From positions 434,001 through 498,000 of the forward strand of contig NZ_JBCMUN010000009.1 of NCBI RefSeq assembly GCF_050467285.1: a DNA stretch of 64,000 nt, in the 5' to 3' direction. The translations under genes were made by a program, and so were the position numbers. Origin of the DNA: Paenibacillus_E oryzisoli_A. Its GTDB lineage: Bacteria; Bacillota; Bacilli; Paenibacillales; NBRC-103111. The notes under the pieces are model-generated. The model had not been told where the DNA came from. It did no database searches and worked only from the letters and a program-made list of their open reading frames with translations. Below, one piece after another: positions 59,056 to 64,000 of this stretch (the first letter of the stretch is position 1; every line of letters begins with the position of its first letter).

Positions 59056-60219
59056 ATGAGGTACACCCTTACGACATGTATTAGCCTTCTTTTACTAGGG
59101 ACGCTATGCGGATGTTGGAACAAAGCGGAGTTGACCGAATTCGGCTTTGTGCAGGCCGTTGCTGTCGACCAATCAAAGGATGGGAAGATTGAACTGACGA
59201 CCCACTTTTATTTGCCATCGAGTGGGGAAGCAAGCAGCGGTAGTCGCCCAGGCCGCAAAGGTGTAAGCATTGTTACAAAAGGGGAATCTGCTTTCGACGC
59301 TGTCCGCGACATCCCCATCCACTTTGGCAGAAAAGCGAAATGGGATCATTTCAGAGTCATTATTATCGGGGAGGATTTCGCCAAAAAGAATGAAATTAAC
59401 CACTTTCTGGATTATTTCATGCGTGATCACGAACCTAGAGAAAATGTCTTTGTCTTGATTGCGAAAGGAAAGGCTGGCGAGGTTTTAAGCCTAAAGCCGT
59501 TTATAGAGAGCACAATAGGCCAGCAAATCAGACGAATGATTGAATCGGGGGCCAAATATAATGCGAAGACATCCAAGGTTCCGCTCCTTGACCTAGCCAA
59601 TCAATTGAACAGCGAAACGAGTATCGCCATGCTCCCTTATATTCAGATCGACCATAAGCCGGAATTGGCATCTGTCGCAGGAATTGCAGCAATTAAAAAT
59701 GGCTTATTAGCAGGCACATTGAGTCCCGAAGATGTCCAGTCGCTACTAATGATACTCAATCAGTACAAAAGTGGGATTATCATTTTCCCCTGCTCGGGTT
59801 ATTCCTTGTCAGACATCGAACACAATGAATCCCTTGAGGTTATGTCTGCTGTCGGTAAGATAACACCGCGCCTGCAAAATAATACCGTCATCACGCAGAT
59901 AACTGTCAAGTTAAAGGGATCCATCGGGGAGCTCAAATGCAGCAAGGTTCGTTCAAAAGCGGATGGAAAGCGACTTGAACAACAAATCCAACAAAACATC
60001 GAGGTTAGCTTGAAACATACGATTTCCAAATTGCAACAGGAGAAATGGGATCTTCTTGGCATTGGAAATAAAATGTATAGAAAAAATCCGGCTCTATGGA
60101 AACAGCTGAAGCCGAATTGGGACGATTTTTTTTCGAACAGCACATTTGAATTTAACATTCAGGTACAGATAAAGAACTCCGGGCAAGACATCAGCATTCC
60201 TTTTTCGGTGAAAAAATGA
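59056..60219 (+). CDS. Ger(x)C family germination lipoprotein
   Basis: A 387-residue GerAC-type protein. The lipobox is LCGC with Cys ~20, followed by WNKAELTEFGFVQAVAVDQ, the family's N-terminal signature; an inner conserved block KAKWDHFRVIIIGEDFAKK follows. It is the lipid-anchored C subunit of the receptor complex on the spore inner membrane. The ATG at 59056 lies 6 nt after the gerA stop with GGAAGTAAG upstream, so the genes form one operon, presumably transcribed by a forespore sigma factor. No terminator is clear in the 18-nt gap to the convergent MarR gene. Confidence 0.92.
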   Translation: MRYTLTTCISLLLLGTLCGCWNKAELTEFGFVQAVAVDQSKDGKIELTTHFYLPSSGEASSGSRPGRKGVSIVTKGESAFDAVRDIPIHFGRKAKWDHFRVIIIGEDFAKKNEINHFLDYFMRDHEPRENVFVLIAKGKAGEVLSLKPFIESTIGQQIRRMIESGAKYNAKTSKVPLLDLANQLNSETSIAMLPYIQIDHKPELASVAGIAAIKNGLLAGTLSPEDVQSLLMILNQYKSGIIIFPCSGYSLSDIEHNESLEVMSAVGKITPRLQNNTVITQITVKLKGSIGELKCSKVRSKADGKRLEQQIQQNIEVSLKHTISKLQQEKWDLLGIGNKMYRKNPALWKQLKPNWDDFFSNSTFEFNIQVQIKNSGQDISIPFSVKK

Positions 60220-60237
60220 ACACACATCGATTTCGTA

Positions 60238-60639
60238 TCAGATTCCGTCGCTCCGGGTCAGGAATCCAATCCGATTCAATTCCTGCAAATGGATTTCGGA
60301 AAGCCTTTCCAATAAGATTCTCCCTTTATGCGTCAAGTGAATGAAAGTGCTTCGGCCATCTTCCAAGTTCGGTCTGCGTTCAATGATGCCCATTTGCTTG
60401 CAGCGATTGATCAACCCCGTACATGCGTGGTGACTCAACTGGAGCTTCTCTGCCAGTTCCGAAGGCGTGGCATACTCTCTTTCCGGAAAGCCCATAATGG
60501 CCAGCAGCAATTGATGGGATTGTGGGGTTAATCCAATTTGGCGCACGGCTTGCTCGCTAAAATGGACAAAACAACGAAGCCGGTACCGGAAGTTGGCTAA
60601 CTGCTCGTACATGTGTTTGTCGACAGTTTTATTTTCCAT
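60238..60639 (-). CDS. MarR-family transcriptional regulator
   Basis: A 133-residue winged-helix regulator with the MarR core (~40-110): YATPSELAEKLQLSHHACTGLINRCKQMGIIERRPNLEDGRSTFIHLTHKG, including the recognition helix and DGRS wing. ATG at 60639, after AAGGGGGCAGG, is chosen over 60696, which would place the operator inside the gene. It is divergent from the ClC gene, and the palindrome TATCGCA-T-TGCGATA between them is its likely operator. The ligand is unknown. Confidence 0.87.
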   Translation of the reverse strand: MENKTVDKHMYEQLANFRYRLRCFVHFSEQAVRQIGLTPQSHQLLLAIMGFPEREYATPSELAEKLQLSHHACTGLINRCKQMGIIERRPNLEDGRSTFIHLTHKGRILLERLSEIHLQELNRIGFLTRSDGI

Positions 60640-60665
60640 AAAGCCTGCCCCCTTAACATAATTTA

Positions 60666-60680
60666 TATCGCATTGCGATA
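60666..60680. promoter_or_regulatory. MarR operator between marR and ClC genes
   Basis: TATCGCA-T-TGCGATA is a perfect 7-nt inverted repeat in the 86-nt divergent promoter region. It could repress both genes. Confidence 0.7.
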
Positions 60681-60725
60681 CAAATGGATATATCAAACAT
60701 CAATTCGAAAGGCAGTTGATATTCC

Positions 60726-62525
60726 ATGCAGGCACCGCCACGAACGCCATTAGCCGATTTCCGTATGAGTCCACGCAGTTTGTACATCGCTTTGATTGCT
60801 ATTCTCGTGGGCGCAATCGGTTCATTCACCGCTGCAGCTTTACAAAGAATGATTGGTTTCTTCACCAATTTGTTCTACTTCCATCAATTTTCACTCGCAT
60901 TCGTTACGCCTTATCCCAATTCACTCGGGCTCGGAGCCCTTGTCGTCCCTGTAATCGGGGGCATTGCAATCGGATGCATGGCCCGGTATGGATCTGACAA
61001 AATTCGCGGCCACGGCATACCGGAAGCCATGGAAGCTATTCTCAACGGCAAAAGTGTGATCGCCCCGAAAGTTGCTTTATTAAAACCCATTTCCGCAGCG
61101 ATTTCGATCGGAAGCGGCGGTCCCTTCGGTTCGGAAGGACCCATCATCATGTCCGGAGGGGCACTTGGATCCGTTATTGGCCAATGTCTCCACCTGACAT
61201 CTGCGGAGCGAAAAATATTGCTGCTAAGCGGTGCAGCGGCCGGGATGAGCGCAACCTTCAATGCACCAATCGCCGCTGTTTTTTTTGCAATCGAGCTGCT
61301 TGCATTTGAAATGCGCCCTCGAAGTGTGTTTCCGGTCGTTTTAGCCAGTATTGTTTCAGATTACCTTAGACATTTTTGGGCTGGGTCAGACCCCGTCTTT
61401 CCCAGTCATGCCGCATCTTCCAACCTTTCAATAACGCTGTGCGTTGCTCTGCTGTTCGGCCTTCTCGGTGCAGGAATTGCCTTTATTCTCACAAAAGCCA
61501 TTTACAAAACGGAGGATTTATTTGAAAAATTACCTCTTCACTGGATGTGGTGGCCCGCATTAGGCGGTATGATCATCGGGCTTGGTGGCCTTATTGATCC
61601 CCGTGTGCTTGGTGTCGGTTACGATACGATACGCGATCTTGTAACTGGGCAGTTCACGTTCTTCTTGGTCGGCTTCTTACTCATAAAAACGATAATTTGG
61701 ATCGTTGCGCTTGGATCGGGAACTTCCGGAGGAATTATGGCGCCGTTACTAATCATTGGCGGTACCTGCGGAACTGCGCTTTCCGCAATTTTCCACATGC
61801 CTGATCCCGGTATTTGGGCGATGATCGGGATGGCCGCTGTTTTCTCCGGCGTTACTCGCTCTCCCCTGACGACCGTTGTCTTCATGCTAGAAGTTACCCA
61901 TGATGTATCGATGATTATGCCCATTTTACTAACCTGTACAGTCGCGGCCGGGTTCTCGGCCCTCATATTGCCCCGGTCTATTTTGACAGAAAAAATTGCC
62001 CGCCGGGGACGCCATGTCGCAAGGGATTACGTGGTAGACCCGCTGGATCAAATGAAGGTGTCCCAGTTGACACTAACGCCGTTGCAATGTTTGAACGCCA
62101 GTGAATCCCTCGACTCCGCCAAGTCGAAAATAGAGTCTGCCCCGGACCAATACCGCTTCAAGGGATACCCCCTGCTATCGGATGATGGCGCACTAATTGG
62201 CGAAGTCGTTCAGACGGATCTACAAGTGCTGATGGAAAGGAAGCTGGGCCACAGAATCCTTTCGGAATACTTTACATCCCGTGTACCGGTTGTATCCCCC
62301 GACCAAACCATAAGTGATGTTTGCCATATCATGCTAAGTACTCAGCAACATCGCTTCTTTATCATAGACCCTAATGGAAAACCGCTCGGTTTATTGACAA
62401 GGAGATCCATTTTAGAATCCAGGCAAAAGCTTTGGGAAGAAGAGAATCGGCGGGAATGTATCCTTCCAGTCTATGGGTGGGGACGGAGAATAAAACGACG
62501 ATCCGAACGTTCGGCTACCACTTGA
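60726..62525 (+). CDS. ClC-family chloride channel/antiporter with C-terminal CBS pair
   Basis: A 599-residue ClC protein. The selectivity motifs are visible: GHGIPEAMEAI (GSGIP position, His in place of Ser), GSGGPFGSEGP with the gating Glu, and GGIMAPLLIIGG (GxFxP position). About ten to twelve membrane helices fill residues 20-430. A tandem CBS module (~450-575) is cytoplasmic and may sense nucleotides. The ATG at 60726 follows AAAGGCAG. Control is probably by the divergent MarR protein. Whether it is a channel or a proton-coupled exchanger cannot be told from sequence. Confidence 0.88.
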   Translation: MQAPPRTPLADFRMSPRSLYIALIAILVGAIGSFTAAALQRMIGFFTNLFYFHQFSLAFVTPYPNSLGLGALVVPVIGGIAIGCMARYGSDKIRGHGIPEAMEAILNGKSVIAPKVALLKPISAAISIGSGGPFGSEGPIIMSGGALGSVIGQCLHLTSAERKILLLSGAAAGMSATFNAPIAAVFFAIELLAFEMRPRSVFPVVLASIVSDYLRHFWAGSDPVFPSHAASSNLSITLCVALLFGLLGAGIAFILTKAIYKTEDLFEKLPLHWMWWPALGGMIIGLGGLIDPRVLGVGYDTIRDLVTGQFTFFLVGFLLIKTIIWIVALGSGTSGGIMAPLLIIGGTCGTALSAIFHMPDPGIWAMIGMAAVFSGVTRSPLTTVVFMLEVTHDVSMIMPILLTCTVAAGFSALILPRSILTEKIARRGRHVARDYVVDPLDQMKVSQLTLTPLQCLNASESLDSAKSKIESAPDQYRFKGYPLLSDDGALIGEVVQTDLQVLMERKLGHRILSEYFTSRVPVVSPDQTISDVCHIMLSTQQHRFFIIDPNGKPLGLLTRRSILESRQKLWEEENRRECILPVYGWGRRIKRRSERSATT

Positions 62526-62593
62526 GAAAGGAGCTTATCCAAACGCATGATAATCGGCACCCTTTCTTCTTAAAATATGCCGTTGAAGCCCAC

Positions 62594-62839
62594 TTATGCT
62601 TGATTTGTCAAGGCCGGTTTAAAATCCTCATCGTATATCGGTGAATCAATAAAATCATTATCATTCAGCACATTAATGACATTAACTTGAAAGGAGGGAC
62701 CTCCGATAAACTCTCCGGTACCAAAGTTGTTTTTACTATGGGAATCCCAACTGGATTGCGCGTTCTCTCCAATTCCAACTGTCGCATTTCTATGCTGACT
62801 GTTTACATTGATCATATTAAAAACAATAGAAGTTGGCAT
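62594..62839 (-). CDS. GerPA/GerPF-family spore germination protein
   Basis: An 81-residue small protein resembling the GerPA/GerPF group of spore coat-associated proteins: an Asn/Gly/Ser-rich FNMINVNSQHRNATVGIGEN segment followed by GTGEFIGGPSFQVNVINVLNDND. GerP proteins help germinants pass the spore coat. It occurs singly, not in the usual six-gene gerPABCDEF operon. ATG at 62839 is preceded by GAGAGGAATTG. It converges on the ClC gene, 68 nt apart. Confidence 0.72.
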   Translation of the reverse strand: MPTSIVFNMINVNSQHRNATVGIGENAQSSWDSHSKNNFGTGEFIGGPSFQVNVINVLNDNDFIDSPIYDEDFKPALTNQA

Positions 62840-62925
62840 TTACTTCAATTCCTCTCTGGAGAACTCTCCATGACTGGTATTCCTTTTACCTTATTCGTAT
62901 CATCGCCCATTTGTGCAATAAAAAG

Positions 62926-62956
62926 AAAGCCCTTGCTGATAGAAAGCAAGGGCTTT
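62926..62956 (-). terminator. Hairpin with T-tract on the minus strand
   Basis: AAAGCCCTTGC and GCAAGGGCTTT form an 11-bp stem with a 9-nt loop; the minus strand continues TTTCTTTTTATT. It would stop transcripts coming from the ABC ATPase gene to the right. Confidence 0.75.
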
Positions 62957-63072
62957 GCACACTTCCCTATGATTCTGTCTTCCCTGTCCTGTACATATCC
63001 GATCCCAATCGCATATACTCAGGGTACGCGGGAGACATCATGGCGTAACAAGAGGAAAGTGAGGAAGACGCA

Positions 63073-63291
63073 ATGCGGAAACTGCTCGAATCGGACGCAG
63101 ATCTCTTTACGGCCGCCTTATCTCAATCAACGGTTTCCGTCTGGCAGACGGATGCTGTGGGTGTTTATTGCGAGGTAGAGCGCGGAATTATTGAAAAATT
63201 CACGAAAACCTCGATTCAACTCACCACGAAATCGGATGCCATCTCCATCTATTATCGAGACGACGGCACGCTATTCCAGGTCGAGCTGTGA
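63073..63291 (+). CDS. Small protein of 72 residues, unknown function
   Basis: A short cytosolic protein with a helical N-terminus and three or so beta strands (SVWQTDAVGVYCEVERGI, QLTTKSDAISIYYRDDGTLFQVEL). ATG at 63073 is preceded by GAGGAAG at 6 nt, and the protein has a balanced composition, so it is probably real. Its 3' end overlaps the end of the convergent ABC gene by 21 nt. No family is recognised; the DAISIYYRDDGTLFQVEL ending is the most distinctive part. Confidence 0.6.
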   Translation: MRKLLESDADLFTAALSQSTVSVWQTDAVGVYCEVERGIIEKFTKTSIQLTTKSDAISIYYRDDGTLFQVEL

Positions 63292-64000
63292 GTCCGACAG
63301 CCGGCCAATCGGTCTCAACCAGCTCCGGTCACCGCGCTGCTCGACTTCCACTTGCGCGCCGAAAAAGTCGGACAACAGCTCCGCGTCCAGCACATCTTGC
63401 GTAAGGCCGGCGCGGAACACTTCTCCCCCTTTGACAAGCAGCGTGTGGCGGAAGACCGGCATAATTTCTTCAATATGATGCGTTACAAAGAGCAGTGTCG
63501 GCGCATCCGGCTGAAGCGCAATTCGCTCCACCATGCTAAGGAGCATCTCGCGGGCGAATACGTCGAGACCTGTGCAGGGCTCGTCCAGAATCAGCAGCGC
63601 CGGCGACGCCATTAAGGCGCGGGCGATCAGCACCCGCTGCCGTTCGCCCTGCGAGAACGTGTCGTACCTGCGGCCCGCCAGCTTGCTGCAGCCGAGCAGT
63701 TGCAGCAGCTCATGCGCTTTGGCGATATCCGCTTCATCTGCTTTATCGTACAAGCCGATGGTAGCAAATTTGCCGCTGAGCACCGTGTTCAAAGCCGTCT
63801 CGCTGCCATGCAGACGCTGCTGCAGCGACGAGCTCACCCAGCCGATCGATTTGCGCAGTTCGCGCAGATCGAATTCGCCAAATTTTTGACCTAGTACGGA
63901 AATTTCACCGGAAGTCGGCCAAACATAGCCGTTAATCATATTCAGCAGCGTCGTTTTCCCCGAACCGTTCAGACCTACGATACACCAATGCTCGCCAGGC
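63271..64000 (-). CDS. ABC transporter ATP-binding protein (5' truncated by window end)
   Basis: The frame is open to the right window edge, so the N-terminus is missing. Visible parts are Walker A GLNGSGKTT (starting at ~63973), the Q-loop region (IGWVSSSLQQR), signature FSQGERQRVLIARAL, Walker B LLILDEP and switch His (FVTHHIEE). The ordering and the INGYVWPTSGEISVLGQ segment resemble YlmA-like and ModF/molybdate-type stand-alone ATPases. No permease is within view. Its 3' end overlaps the convergent small gene by 21 nt. Confidence 0.87.
   Translation of the reverse strand, partial: PGEHWCIVGLNGSGKTTLLNMINGYVWPTSGEISVLGQKFGEFDLRELRKSIGWVSSSLQQRLHGSETALNTVLSGKFATIGLYDKADEADIAKAHELLQLLGCSKLAGRRYDTFSQGERQRVLIARALMASPALLILDEPCTGLDVFAREMLLSMVERIALQPDAPTLLFVTHHIEEIMPVFRHTLLVKGGEVFRAGLTQDVLDAELLSDFFGAQVEVEQRGDRSWLRPIGRLSDSQLDLE

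Overview
The window looks like a chromosomal segment of a spore-forming, low-GC-lineage Gram-positive of the Paenibacillus type. This rests on a gerA-type germinant receptor operon, a GerPA/GerPF-like spore protein, S-layer homology (SLH) domains, YesM/YesN-type sensing coupled to LplB/LplC-type permeases, a T-box leader, a ydaO-type c-di-AMP riboswitch and strong AAGGAGG-like ribosome binding sites. I saw no rRNA, tRNA, CRISPR array, prophage or intact transposase. Most genes lie on the minus strand.

Layout. 1-16.2 kb: the 3' part of a secreted beta-helix protein, then a carbohydrate locus read leftwards: YesM-type kinase, YesN-type regulator, two sugar-ABC permeases, a lipoprotein binding protein, a 2303-residue SLH-anchored family 8 polysaccharide lyase and a tiny AraC-type HTH protein. 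A promoter, a 22-bp-spaced direct repeat and two cre boxes fit induction by the two-component system plus CcpA repression. 16.3-29.9 kb: housekeeping and stress genes (methyltransferase, Rrf2 regulator with a thioredoxin-reductase-like flavoprotein, fused isobutyryl-CoA mutase icmF, CBS protein, alditol-oxidase-like enzyme, MerR/SDR pair, selO, a TIM-barrel isomerase) and a two-gene AT-rich insert. 30-34 kb: a heme sensing and efflux operon (hssR-hssS-hrtB-hrtA) with an HssR-type direct repeat. 34-41.9 kb: archaeal/fungal-type asd under a T-box leader whose specifier reads as lysine, a NAGPA-like exported enzyme, an MFS carrier and an SLH-S9 peptidase. 42-47 kb: a lantibiotic/bacitracin-resistance-like operon with two ABC pairs around a two-component system. 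47-52 kb: GNAT and VOC genes, then a secreted redox-like set (COG4315 repeat protein, ECF sigma factor, RskA-like anti-sigma, cupredoxin). 52-64 kb: flippase, LysM-CAP protein behind a c-di-AMP riboswitch, the germinant receptor operon with a D-subunit-like small gene, MarR/ClC pair, GerP-like gene and the 3' part of an ABC ATPase.

The most unusual signal is non-coding. Five intergenic stretches (about 1.4, 22.4, 28.8, 37.5 and 37.7 kb) each hold four short inverted repeats arranged with the same geometry: centre-to-centre steps of 51-52, then 62-63 or 72-73, then 51-52 nt. The stem sequences differ between families but the spacing is kept, close to 5, 6 or 7 and 5 turns of B-DNA. I know of no described element with this design; it deserves a genome-wide search.
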